A stretch of DNA of 64,000 nucleotides, from positions 1 through 64,000 of the forward strand of contig CACWMM010000004.1 in assembly GCA_902761955.1 (NCBI GenBank), written 5' to 3'. The position numbers and the translations under genes were made by a program. Source of the stretch: Parafannyhessea sp902761955. GTDB taxonomy: Bacteria; Actinomycetota; Coriobacteriia; Coriobacteriales; Atopobiaceae. Below the pieces are notes generated by a model that saw only the letters and a list, made by a program, of their open reading frames with translations, was not told the DNA's origin and ran no database searches. Shown here piece after piece: positions 33,226 to 41,575 of this stretch. Numbering within the stretch: the stretch's first letter is position 1; the number at the start of each line of letters is the position of its first letter.

Positions 33226-33654
33226 CTATGCCGCCTGCTGGCGAAGCATCCACAGCGTCTTGGACAGGCTGGCGATGTACTCGTCCATCTTGGCGCTGAC
33301 GAGGTGGTTGGACTCAGCGTCCGCCTCGTCCTTTATTGCAGACACCTGCTCGAGGAGGCGCGAGAAGTCCTCGCGAACACTTGCGAAGGCCTCGGCACTT
33401 GCAAGAGGCTCGTCCGCGCGCTCGGAGATGTCGGCGGCGGAGAGGACCTCTGCGAGCGAGGCGATGGGCTTTCCACCCAGCTGCAGCAGGAGTTCCGCTA
33501 TGTCGTCGATGGCGGGAAGCAGCCCGTCGTAGAGCTCCTCGAGCTGGGCGTGTGCCTGGAAGAAGTCGCTACCGGCCACGTACCAGTGCTGGTTCTGGAG
33601 CTTGTGGTACTCGACGGTGAGGTTGGCGAGAAGGGCGTTGAGCTTGGACTCCAT
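33226..33654 (-). CDS. dps: Dps-family ferritin-like protein
   Basis: A 142-residue protein forming iron-storage, DNA-protecting dodecamers. The inter-subunit ferroxidase residues lie in KLQNQHWYVAGSDFF (His) and QAHAQLEELYDGLLPAIDDI (His, Glu, Asp), the standard Dps spacing. It uses H2O2 to oxidise iron, so it fits with the neighbouring NADH oxidase in oxidative defence. ATG 33654 has AGAAAGGATCC upstream. A mirrored operator-like element lies between it and the next gene. Confidence 0.85.
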   Translation of the reverse strand: MESKLNALLANLTVEYHKLQNQHWYVAGSDFFQAHAQLEELYDGLLPAIDDIAELLLQLGGKPIASLAEVLSAADISERADEPLASAEAFASVREDFSRLLEQVSAIKDEADAESNHLVSAKMDEYIASLSKTLWMLRQQAA

Positions 33655-33692
33655 GGTTGGATCCTTTCTGTCGTGTCCCGTTGGGCTGAGCC

Positions 33693-33770
33693 TTTATTAG
33701 GACAATTTCTTGTTAGTGGAACTATACCCGATTGGAGCCCGATAGTAAACAGGAATTTGTCCTAATAAAT
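33693..33770. promoter_or_regulatory. Mirrored TTTATTAGGACAA elements upstream of dps
   Basis: TTTATTAGGACAATTTCT at 33693-33710 and its near-perfect inverse AGGAATTTGTCCTAATAAAT at 33751-33770 are 40 bp apart in the dps promoter region. One base is inserted in the second arm. Two inverted copies of one site, probably bound by one regulator (iron or peroxide type by context), is the simplest reading. Confidence 0.55.
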
Positions 33771-33840
33771 TTCACAGCTGGGTTTGTGGGAAGATTCCCG
33801 CCAGGCGCATGCGAAGTAGCTGCAAGTCCGATTTTGTATC

Positions 33841-34563
33841 ATGCCCCCACTGGTGGAGGTCCTCCTTGGGATCAAGGTGAGGGACCTCAGGATGGTCGAG
33901 CGACAGGAGCTCGTGGACTTTGGCCCCGTGTCACGGGCCGGAATAGTGGACCTGCTGGTACGGGACGTCGACGGCAACGTCTACGACGTGGAGATGCAGA
34001 ACGGCGCGGATCCGGACATCGCGCGAAGGGCGCGCAGGTATCTCTCGCTGGTGGATGCGAGCGTCTTGGATCGAGGCCAGCGCTTTGGCGACGCGGGAAA
34101 CGTCATCGTGCTGTTCATCTGCGCTCACGATCCGTTTGGGCGGGGATGGAAGCGCTACGACTACCCGCGGCTGTGCGAGCAGGACGATGAGCCGCTGGGG
34201 GATGGAACGAGCATCGTGTTCGTGAACGCGGAGGGCGCCAGAGGCGACTTCGGTGACGTATTCGATGCGTTCATGAGCTACCTGCGGGATGATAATGTGA
34301 TTGGAAGCGATTTCGTCCGAAGCGTGGACGACGCCGTGTGCGGTTTTCGCGACGACCCCGGGTGGAGGCGGTTCAGGATGCTGTGGTCCGAGAAATACCG
34401 AAACGAGTTCGCAGATGCCATCGACGAAGGTGAGGCCAAGGGCTTCTCAAGGGCAGTTGAGTTGATGCACTGGCTCATGGTGGATTGTCGCGAGCGGGAG
34501 CTCGAAGAGGCAATGCAAGACCCGGAGAGGATGAAGCGACTTCCCGAGGAGTATGGACTCTAG
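33841..34563 (+). pseudogene. Rpn-family (PD-(D/E)XK) nuclease/transposase-like protein, N-terminally truncated
   Basis: A reading frame of 240 residues from ATG 33841. ADIVDLLVRDV-like AGIVDLLVRDVDGNVYDVEMQN is the D..ExQ core of Rpn/PDDEXK_2 recombination-promoting nucleases, followed by RRARRYLSLVD and the C-terminal RMLWSEKYRNEF and acidic tail. The family normally has about 50 residues before PPLVEVLLG; here an in-frame TAG lies 21 bases upstream of the ATG, so the start of the protein is gone. It lacks an obvious ribosome binding site. Function is doubtful. Confidence 0.6.
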
Positions 34564-34639
34564 TGTTGCGTGGATTGCTTGGTCATGACTTTGTCCCGGG
34601 CATAAGCAGCGCTGCATGCGATTTGTGCGAGAAACGTAG

Positions 34640-34933
34640 ATGAGGGAGGGGCTGAAGATGCTCTGGTCCGAGAAGTACCGCAACGAATTTGTCGACGGTT
34701 ACGACGAAGGATATGCCGAGGGATATGCCAAAGGATATGCCGAGGGATATGCCGAGGGATATGCCGAAGGTTTTGCTAAGGGCATAGAGCTGGCGTATCG
34801 TCTTGCATCCGATGGTCGCGGGAATGAGCTCTTCGAGGCCGAGGGCAATCCGGAAAAGCTGAGGAGCCTGCTCGAGGAGTATGGGCTCTCACAGGCAAAG
34901 CATGGTGATGCGGTGCGCAAGAGCGCCGTTTAA
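34640..34933 (+). pseudogene. C-terminal remnant of a second Rpn-family gene
   Basis: Ninety-seven codons begin with EGLKMLWSEKYRNEF, repeating the C-terminal motif of the gene just upstream (RMLWSEKYRNEF). The rest of the protein is absent. A run of GYAEGYAKG-type repeats follows, then a tail ending in LRSLLEEYGL, similar to the first gene's MKRLPEEYGL. The two arose by duplication followed by loss of the nuclease part. It could still be translated as a small protein. Confidence 0.6.
34706..34777 (+). repeat. Six tandem 12-bp units
   Basis: Units of GAAGGATATGCC or GAGGGATATGCC run in tandem from 34706; the last unit is GAAGGTTTTGCT. Each unit encodes four residues of the EGYA type. The length is prone to slippage without changing frame. 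Confidence 0.85.
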
Positions 34934-34950
34934 GAGAATCGCTAAATGTG

Positions 34951-34989
34951 GGCTGGCGGGGCTTCCGTATTCCGGATGCCCCGCCAGCC
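34951..34989. terminator. Bidirectional terminator
   Basis: A perfect 12-bp stem, GGCTGGCGGGGC (34951-34962) with GCCCCGCCAGCC (34978-34989), lies between the Rpn remnant and the convergent flavoenzyme gene, which ends at 35024. Confidence 0.7.
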
Positions 34990-35023
34990 ACCTAATCGTT
35001 CTTCTCGCTCAAGCGCGCCTTGG

Positions 35024-37009
35024 CTAGATCGTGTGAGCGACCTCGTACGCGTCCCATATGGCCGTGAGGATGTTGCCGACCTGGCGCTCGTCGCCGATCT
35101 CGAACACCTCGTAGCCGCGGCCGCGCAGGCTGGGCGCGAGGGACGGGTTGGGCCTGAAGCCCACCGCGATCACGACGGTGTCGGCGGGAAGCGTCCTGAC
35201 GCCGTCCGGCCCCTGGACCACGGCGCCCGCGTCCGTCACGGAAGAGATGCGCGTGCTGGTGAGTATGGGCGTGCCGTGGTGGGCGAACGCGTCGCGCAGG
35301 TACATGGCGTTCGGCAGCGGCACCGCCGGGCCGGAGCTCAGGATGGAAGGCAGCGCCTCCACGATGGTGACGTCGTGGCCCCTGTTCACGAGGTCGAGCG
35401 AGATCTCGCAGCCCACGAGGCCGCCGCCGACCACGACGACGCGCTGGCCGACGCGCTCCTCGTGCAGGAGGGCGTCGATGCAGCCGAGGGCCTTGGGGTG
35501 GTCGATGCCGGGGATGGGCGGCATCACCGCGGAGGAGCCGTTTGCCAGGATGACGGCGTCCGGCGCAAGACCGTCGATCAGCTCCGGCGTGGCCTCGACG
35601 CCCATGCGCACGTCGACTCCCCAGTCCTCAAGCTCGCCCTGGTACCAGAGGTTGAGCTCGCGCACCTCGCCCTTGAAGTCGTGCGCGCCGCCGCTGATGA
35701 GGTGCCCGCCGAGGTCGTCGCTCTTCTCGAGCAGCGTGACGCGGTGTCCGCGCATGGCACAGGTGCGCGCCGCCTCCATGCCGGCGACGCCGCCGCCCAC
35801 CACCACGACGCTCTTACGCGCGAGAGCCGGCGTGGGCGCGTAGTCCTTGTCGCGACCGACGAGGGGGTTCACGGCGCAGCCGCTGGGCAGGCCCTGGAAC
35901 AGGCGGAGCAGGCATCCCTGGTTGCACGCGATGCAGGGACGGATCTTGTCCGGTCGCCCGATGGCGATCTTCTTGGGCAGGTCGGGGTCTGCAAGCATCG
36001 GCCTACCGATGGCGATGGCGTCGAAGGCGCCCTCCTCGATGCAGCGCTCGTCCGCGTCCACGTCTCCCATGCGACTGCCGCAGATGACGGGGATGCCCAC
36101 GGCCTCCTTTGCGGCTCGCGCGAGCTCCTCCATGTAGCCGCGGCGGACGTAGGTGGGCGGGCAGGCGTAGTAGAAGCTGTCGTACGTGCCGGTGTCCACG
36201 TCGAGCGCGTCCACACCGGCCTCCTCGAGGATGCGGCAGATCTGGACACCCTCCTCCAGCGTACGGTAGGCCTCGCCCTCGCCGTCGATCGAGCCCTGGT
36301 TGAACCCCCTGACGTACGCCTTCAGCCCCAGCCGCACGCTTACGGCGAAGTCGTCGCCACACGACTCCTTGATGCCCTGGACGATCTGCGTGCACATGCG
36401 CATGCGGCCGCGCAGGTCACCGCCATACTCGTCCGTGCGGCGGTTTGTGAGCGAGGACGCCATCTGGTCGAGCAGGTAGCCCCAGTGTATGGCGTGAAGC
36501 TCGACGCCGGGGTAGCCCGCCTGCCGTACCACGCGGGCCGCGTCCACCATCATCTTGATCTTCTCGCGCACGTCCTCCGTCGTGAGGACCGGGTTCGTCT
36601 TGTCCGTGGAGCCAAAGTACGGGTTGGCGCTGGGACCATAGGAGCCGATGCTGTTGCGCCCGAGGCCCGCGGAGATCTGGATGAACATCTTGGCGCCGTA
36701 CGCCTCGAGGCGGGCGAGAAGGGCTGCGGAGCTTACTGCGAACGCATGGCGGGACGCGGGCGTCGCCATGAACGAGGGGCCGAGGGCGCCGGGCTCGTCG
36801 ATCTTGTAGTCCGTCATGAGGGCGCCGGTCTGCACGAGACCCGTGCCGCCCTGGGCACGGCGCACGAAGTACTCGATGCCCTCCCTGCTGAAGGATCCGT
36901 CCGGCGCGAGGTAGGCGCCCGTGGTGGTGGGCGCCATCACGAAGCGGTTCTTGATCTGGACCTTGCCGATGGAAAACGGGCTGTTGAGGGCTTCGTAGCC
37001 GTCTTGCAT
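35024..37009 (-). CDS. Old-yellow-enzyme-type NADH:flavin oxidoreductase with 4Fe-4S and FAD domains
   Basis: A 661-residue three-part enzyme of the enoate/2,4-dienoyl-CoA reductase and BaiCD/BaiH group. The FMN-binding TIM barrel covers residues 1-360 (KVQIKNRFVMAPTTT, YPGVELHAIHWGYLLDQ). The 4Fe-4S motif is CIACNQGC, with the fourth Cys 11 residues later in SGCAVNP. A FAD/NAD module follows (VVVVGGGVAGMEAA and VVVVGGGLVGCEISLDL). It reduces activated C=C bonds; bile acids, enoates or aromatic acids are possible substrates. ATG 37009 has GGAGGAGTC upstream. Confidence 0.85.
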   Translation of the reverse strand: MQDGYEALNSPFSIGKVQIKNRFVMAPTTTGAYLAPDGSFSREGIEYFVRRAQGGTGLVQTGALMTDYKIDEPGALGPSFMATPASRHAFAVSSAALLARLEAYGAKMFIQISAGLGRNSIGSYGPSANPYFGSTDKTNPVLTTEDVREKIKMMVDAARVVRQAGYPGVELHAIHWGYLLDQMASSLTNRRTDEYGGDLRGRMRMCTQIVQGIKESCGDDFAVSVRLGLKAYVRGFNQGSIDGEGEAYRTLEEGVQICRILEEAGVDALDVDTGTYDSFYYACPPTYVRRGYMEELARAAKEAVGIPVICGSRMGDVDADERCIEEGAFDAIAIGRPMLADPDLPKKIAIGRPDKIRPCIACNQGCLLRLFQGLPSGCAVNPLVGRDKDYAPTPALARKSVVVVGGGVAGMEAARTCAMRGHRVTLLEKSDDLGGHLISGGAHDFKGEVRELNLWYQGELEDWGVDVRMGVEATPELIDGLAPDAVILANGSSAVMPPIPGIDHPKALGCIDALLHEERVGQRVVVVGGGLVGCEISLDLVNRGHDVTIVEALPSILSSGPAVPLPNAMYLRDAFAHHGTPILTSTRISSVTDAGAVVQGPDGVRTLPADTVVIAVGFRPNPSLAPSLRGRGYEVFEIGDERQVGNILTAIWDAYEVAHTI

Positions 37010-37100
37010 GACTCCTCCTGAAGGGACGTGGGCGTCCTGATTCTAGAAGTGGCGTACCGCGTGGGCGGCATCGTTTCGGTGGGTGACGGCGTCGCCGCAC

Positions 37101-39725
37101 CTATCGCGCAAATGCGACGAGCGTCTGGCCTCCCACGAGGTCATGCCACATGCGAAGGCCTTGGCCGCGCGCGTCGAGCAGGCGCACGCACCCCGCGACG
37201 TCGGCATCGGCCGCGCACGACGCAAGCGGCACCTGCGGAAGGCCGTCCAGGGCGCTGCGGTCGAACGTGGTCGATCCGCGCTCGAGGGCGGCGCAGTACA
37301 GGATGTCCGCCTCCACAAGGTCCTGGAACATGTGGCTTCCGTAGGACAGCTCCGGCGAGAACCCGTGGGCGGAGTCCGCGTACTCCACGATCGCGCGGAA
37401 TGCCGCTATCTCCGCGAAGGTGACGGGAACGCCGAGGTCCGGGGACGTGGTTCCTATGCGGCCCGGTGCGAGCAGGATCGCGGTCGCGTCGCGGCGGGCG
37501 TCGCCCGAGTCCGCGCCCGCATCGCGCGCTATGCGGGCGGCCTCTCCCACGGCGCGCGCCACGGCCGGGCGCCGCGCGTGCGGGCACGCGCGATAGGCTG
37601 CGGCATCGACGACGCACACGAAGTCCACGTCCGCCTCCACGGAGCCGCCCATCGCGTTGTCGCTTGCGCGCAGCAGGACGGCGCCGTCCGTCCCCGCGGG
37701 CACCTCGACCGTCCCCGTGCCGGAAAACGACTGCAGCGGCCGGCACTGCAGCAGGTTGACAACGAAGCGCGGCGACGCGTCCGTCCCCGTTCCGCCCTCG
37801 TCCACGTTCACCGTGAACTCGACGTCGACGGCGTAGTCGTACGCCTCCTGCAGCGCGTGCATGATGGAGCGAATCGCGTCCGTGAAGCGGCGGTCCGCCG
37901 CAAGCCCCGCGCACGAGGCGAACGTGACGTCGCGGGCGTGACCACGCTCGCGTAGCATGCGCTCGGCCTCGCGGTCGTGCTCCATCACGTACGGCCGCAC
38001 GGCGACCGGCAGCAGCGGCTCCACCTCCGTGCACGGCCGCTCGGCAAACGCGCCCTCCGCAAGGTCGATGAGGTCGCATCCGCGCTGGCAGAAGCGGTGC
38101 CGGTCCGCGTCGGTCACCATCGTGGTCGCCTCCGGCCTATCGAGGCTCACCAGGCGCGGGTAGTCGCGCTCCGTGCGGTCCACGGCCTTGGTGCCCAGCC
38201 CCATCACGAGCCGGAGCATCCCCGCGGTGGGGTCCATGTCCGGAAGCCAGCGGTAGGCACTTCTCGAATAGCCTATGCCCGCCGCCGTCGGCATGAAGTA
38301 GCTGGTGCCGTACCGCGAGCCGCTCACGCGCTGGACGAGAAGGGCCATCTCCTCCTCCGCGGTGTCGAGCCCGCTGCGACGGCGGTACTCCAGCGCGGAC
38401 GGGTTCATGGTGGACGCGTAGACGCGCTTCACCGCTCGCTCGAACTCGCGGAGCCGCTCCTCCGGCGAGCCGGCGTTTGGCAGGAAGACGGAGTCGTACT
38501 TGCCGGCAAAGGCGTTGCCGAACGCGTCCTCAAGGCAGCTGGACGAGCGCACGATGATCGGCACCTGGCCGTAGTAGTCCAGTATCCGGCGGAAGCCCTG
38601 CTCTATCTCGGTGGGGAAGGTGCCGTGCTCGATGCCGCGCGCGAGCTCTGCCGCGACGCGCAGGTAGCCGTCGCCGCGCTGCTGTATCCTGAGCGGCCAC
38701 AGGTCGTTCTCCACGATGAACGTGTAGAACACGTCCGTCCCCACGTAGAACGAATCGTGCGGCTCCAGCAGGCCCAGGACGCCCGGCAGCCTCCGCTCCA
38801 CGATCTTGCGCGAGAGCAGCATGCCGCACGCCTTGCCGCCGATCATGCCGGTGCCTACCATGCGGCGGCGCACGTCGAAGTAGTCGCCGGGCGAGAAGTA
38901 CTCCTGCACGAGGGCGCGCATGCGCGCCTCGCGCGTCATCATCATGTTGCACATCTTCCGGCAGGTCTGGCGCATGTCCTCGCCGTGCTCGAACGCGGCG
39001 CGCGCCTGCGCGAAGAAGCGGTCCCACGAGTCCGTGTCGCGGTCCGCCGCCCCGCTCATCTCCGCGCTCATGCGCGCATAGAAGCGGCTCGTGTCCACGC
39101 CCGAGGTGAGCGCGGACACCTCGCCCGTCGCGAAGTCGAGTCTGTGGGCCAGAAACATCGTGGGGGAGTAGCGGCGCCACACCTTGAGCGGGTGGACGAA
39201 CAGCCCGCCCTCGTCGGGTGACACGTCTATGAGCAGCTGCGTCGTGTCGTGGATCTTCGCGATTGCCGCGAACGAGTGGCCGCCCCTGATGATGGGGAAG
39301 TATGCCACCGTGTCGAGCGAGAACAGGTACGGGCAGGTGAGCCGGAAGAAGTTCCCCATCGTGAGATCGGCCGACCACGCGACCTGCAGGTCCGAGAGGC
39401 TGTCGAACACGTAGAACGCCTCCGGCCCCTCGCGGGTTATCGTGTCGTGAACCTGCATCGTGAACGTCTCGAAGCCGCGGTTTGGGTCGAGGTCCACCTC
39501 CGTGACGCCGGGCTCGCCCTGTGCCACCAGGCGTTCGTGCGAGGCAAAGCGCAGGTAGACCACGTTTCTGCCGTCGGCCACCGACCGCGCGACGAACGCG
39601 TTTGCGATGGGGCGGAACTCGTCGAGCGAGCTCACCTGCCAGACTACGTTGTCGCCGAGCCTGATGGAGTCGAGCACCAGGTCAAGACCATCGATGCCGC
39701 TGGGAACACGATCGAACGCCGCCAT
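37101..39725 (-). CDS. KaiC-like domain fused to a PEP/pyruvate-binding ATP-grasp domain
   Basis: An 874-residue protein. The N-terminal 230 residues start VPSGIDGLDLVLDSIRLGDNVVW, the opening of KaiC/RecA-like domains, but where a P-loop GKT should stand it reads WQVSSLDEF, so ATP binding there is doubtful. Residues 290-680 resemble the N-terminal nucleotide-binding domain of PEP synthase/PPDK: GGKACGMLLSRKIV, IIVRSSSCLEDAFGNAFAGKYDSVF and NLLQCRPLQ. The phosphohistidine and PEP-binding domains of real PEP synthase are missing. It probably phosphorylates or binds something else; the function is unknown. ATG 39725 has GAGGAGG upstream. Confidence 0.65.
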   Translation of the reverse strand: MAAFDRVPSGIDGLDLVLDSIRLGDNVVWQVSSLDEFRPIANAFVARSVADGRNVVYLRFASHERLVAQGEPGVTEVDLDPNRGFETFTMQVHDTITREGPEAFYVFDSLSDLQVAWSADLTMGNFFRLTCPYLFSLDTVAYFPIIRGGHSFAAIAKIHDTTQLLIDVSPDEGGLFVHPLKVWRRYSPTMFLAHRLDFATGEVSALTSGVDTSRFYARMSAEMSGAADRDTDSWDRFFAQARAAFEHGEDMRQTCRKMCNMMMTREARMRALVQEYFSPGDYFDVRRRMVGTGMIGGKACGMLLSRKIVERRLPGVLGLLEPHDSFYVGTDVFYTFIVENDLWPLRIQQRGDGYLRVAAELARGIEHGTFPTEIEQGFRRILDYYGQVPIIVRSSSCLEDAFGNAFAGKYDSVFLPNAGSPEERLREFERAVKRVYASTMNPSALEYRRRSGLDTAEEEMALLVQRVSGSRYGTSYFMPTAAGIGYSRSAYRWLPDMDPTAGMLRLVMGLGTKAVDRTERDYPRLVSLDRPEATTMVTDADRHRFCQRGCDLIDLAEGAFAERPCTEVEPLLPVAVRPYVMEHDREAERMLRERGHARDVTFASCAGLAADRRFTDAIRSIMHALQEAYDYAVDVEFTVNVDEGGTGTDASPRFVVNLLQCRPLQSFSGTGTVEVPAGTDGAVLLRASDNAMGGSVEADVDFVCVVDAAAYRACPHARRPAVARAVGEAARIARDAGADSGDARRDATAILLAPGRIGTTSPDLGVPVTFAEIAAFRAIVEYADSAHGFSPELSYGSHMFQDLVEADILYCAALERGSTTFDRSALDGLPQVPLASCAADADVAGCVRLLDARGQGLRMWHDLVGGQTLVAFAR

Positions 39726-39905
39726 GTGTGCCTCCTCGCGTCGGGTAAGACCATCCTAGCGGCGCGCCTGGCGGGCCCGCCCCGGCTCCCGGCTGGCGGC
39801 GGCAGCCCGTCCGCCTGACGGCGGGCTCCTCGCCCTGGACGCCCCCGGCGGTGCATGCTATAGTCACGGCCCTTTATCGTTTCGCGAAGAGAGGCGGGCG
39901 GCAGC

Positions 39906-41189
39906 GTGAGCGAGCAGGAAGGCGAGCAGGAGACCAGGGCGCCGCAGGACGCGGCACAGGACGCGCCACGGGACGTCGCGCCGCAGGACGGCGCGTGGCG
40001 GCGCCCGTACTACACCATCCTCGCGGGCCAGGCCGTGTCTCAGGTGGGGAGTTCCGCCGTGCAGTTTGCGCTCGTCTGGTACCTTGCGCAGGCGACCGCG
40101 TCGCCCGCGGCGATGGGCGTGGCGGGCCTCGCGGCGTTCCTGCCGGGCGCGGTCCTCTCGCCCGTGGCGGGCATCGTGGCCGACCGCCACAACAGAAAGC
40201 TCGTCTGCATCGCGTCGGACGTCGCCGCCGGCATCATGGCCGCGGCGTTCGCGCTGGCCATGGGCTCATGGGGCGTCTCGGTCGCCGCAGTCATCGCGCT
40301 TCTCGCCGCCCGCGCGGCCGCGACCTCGTTCCAGGCGCCCGCGATGCAGGCCATGGTCCCGCAGATCGTTCCGGAGGAGTCGCTCGTGGAGGCCGGCGGC
40401 ATGTCGCAGGCCATCAGCAGCGCCTCGTACATCCTGGGGCCCGTGGTCGGGGGAGCGCTCTTCGCGGCGTTCCCGCTGGCACTCATCCTGGTGACGGACC
40501 TCGTGGGCGCGCTCGTCGCGGCCGCCACGCTCGGCGTCGTCCCCGTTCCCGACCACCGCGCAAAGGGGGAGCGCCCCAAGCTCCATCCCGTCCGCGAGCT
40601 GCGCGACGGCCTTGCGGTCTTCTGGGAAGACCGCGCGCTTACGCAGGTCATCGTCTCGCTCTTCGTGTTCATGGTGTTCTTCATGCCGCTCTCGTCCTTC
40701 TATCCGCTCATGACGAGCGACTTCTTCGGGCTCGGCGCCTTCGAGGGGAGCCTCGTCGAGATGAGCTGGGCCCTTGGCATGCTGGTGGCCGGCCTCGCGG
40801 TCGCGAAGGCGAACTTCGCAAACGAGGTGCGCGCGTCGTTTAGGGCGACGGTGGCGCTGGGCTCCATCTGCCTCGCCTGCGGACTGCTGCCAAGAAGCTT
40901 CGGCGGTTGGGTGGCGTTTGCGGTGCTCTGCGGCGCGATGGGAGCAACCGCCACCTGCTACGACGTGCCCATCGTGGCGTACATGCAGAAGAGCATCGCT
41001 CCCCAGAAGCTCGGCCGTGCGTTCTCGGCGTTCCAGATCGTCTCGATGGTGTCGACTCCCGTCGGTCTTGCGGTGGCGTCGCCCGTGGCGGAGGCGCTTG
41101 GCGTGAGCGCATGGTTTGGCATCAGTGGCGTTGCCATCGTTCTTCTCGGCGCGGTGATGCTGGTGCTTGAGGGCAAAGCGCGCAGGTAG
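39906..41189 (+). CDS. MFS transporter (drug-efflux type)
   Basis: A 427-residue protein with 12 predicted helices and an N-terminal hydrophilic, Gln/Ala/Asp-rich stretch of about 30 residues. The loop-2-3 motif reads GIVADRHNRKLV near residue 92, typical of the MFS_3/enterobactin-exporter-like (DHA3) group. GTG 39906 is preceded by AGAGGCGGGCGG. It is a single gene with a terminator after it. The substrate is unknown. Confidence 0.8.
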   Translation: MSEQEGEQETRAPQDAAQDAPRDVAPQDGAWRRPYYTILAGQAVSQVGSSAVQFALVWYLAQATASPAAMGVAGLAAFLPGAVLSPVAGIVADRHNRKLVCIASDVAAGIMAAAFALAMGSWGVSVAAVIALLAARAAATSFQAPAMQAMVPQIVPEESLVEAGGMSQAISSASYILGPVVGGALFAAFPLALILVTDLVGALVAAATLGVVPVPDHRAKGERPKLHPVRELRDGLAVFWEDRALTQVIVSLFVFMVFFMPLSSFYPLMTSDFFGLGAFEGSLVEMSWALGMLVAGLAVAKANFANEVRASFRATVALGSICLACGLLPRSFGGWVAFAVLCGAMGATATCYDVPIVAYMQKSIAPQKLGRAFSAFQIVSMVSTPVGLAVASPVAEALGVSAWFGISGVAIVLLGAVMLVLEGKARR

Positions 41190-41288
41190 GCGAGAAGGAC
41201 GCGCCCCCGTGCTCGCGTCCCCACTGCCCATGGAGGCGCTGTGGAATTGCGGGCTACTGCGCAGGTGCGCTGCTGCAGAGGTCTTGAG

Positions 41289-41317
41289 CGGGCGGCCTCA
41301 GATGGGTCGCCCGTTTA
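41289..41317 (+). terminator. Terminator after the MFS gene
   Basis: A stem of CGGGCG (41289-41294) with CGCCCG (41308-41313), extended inside by GCC/GGT, is followed by TTTATTA. It lies 100 bp after the stop codon. Confidence 0.6.
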
Positions 41318-41365
41318 TTACTACCGATTTTCAGCCGAGCGGATGCTACGCCTATTACAAAGTTT

Positions 41366-41461
41366 CGCAAATAGCCAAAAATGGCTGTTTGAGATGTCGC
41401 AAACAGCCAAATATGGTCGTTTCCGAAATCGCAAACAGCCAAATCTGGCCGTTTGCGATAA
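41366..41461. repeat. Array of three palindromic repeats with an exact 32-bp period
   Basis: Units begin with CGCAAAnAGCCA at 41366, 41398 and 41430. Each unit carries the inverse arm TGGCnGTTTGCG after a 4-base centre, degraded in the first two. The third unit (41430-41457) is palindromic at 11 of 12 arm positions. The array ends 115 bp before the start codon of the second DUF4143 ATPase gene. An A+T-rich TAAAAT at 41459 follows and may be a -10 element. Confidence 0.9.
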
Positions 41462-41575
41462 AATCGAGTTGTCATAGCAGAATCGTTGCGGCTGAATCGT
41501 TGCAGTAAACGGAATCGCTGCAGTCGACGGTATTGACTCGTCGGCCCTTCGGGCCATAGCGGAGGTGACGTCACG

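Noticed and set aside
34640..34933. Antifreeze- or coiled-coil-like novel repeat protein
   Set aside because: The flanking motifs LWSEKYRNEF and EEYGL show it is the C-terminal piece of an Rpn-type gene whose linker has expanded.
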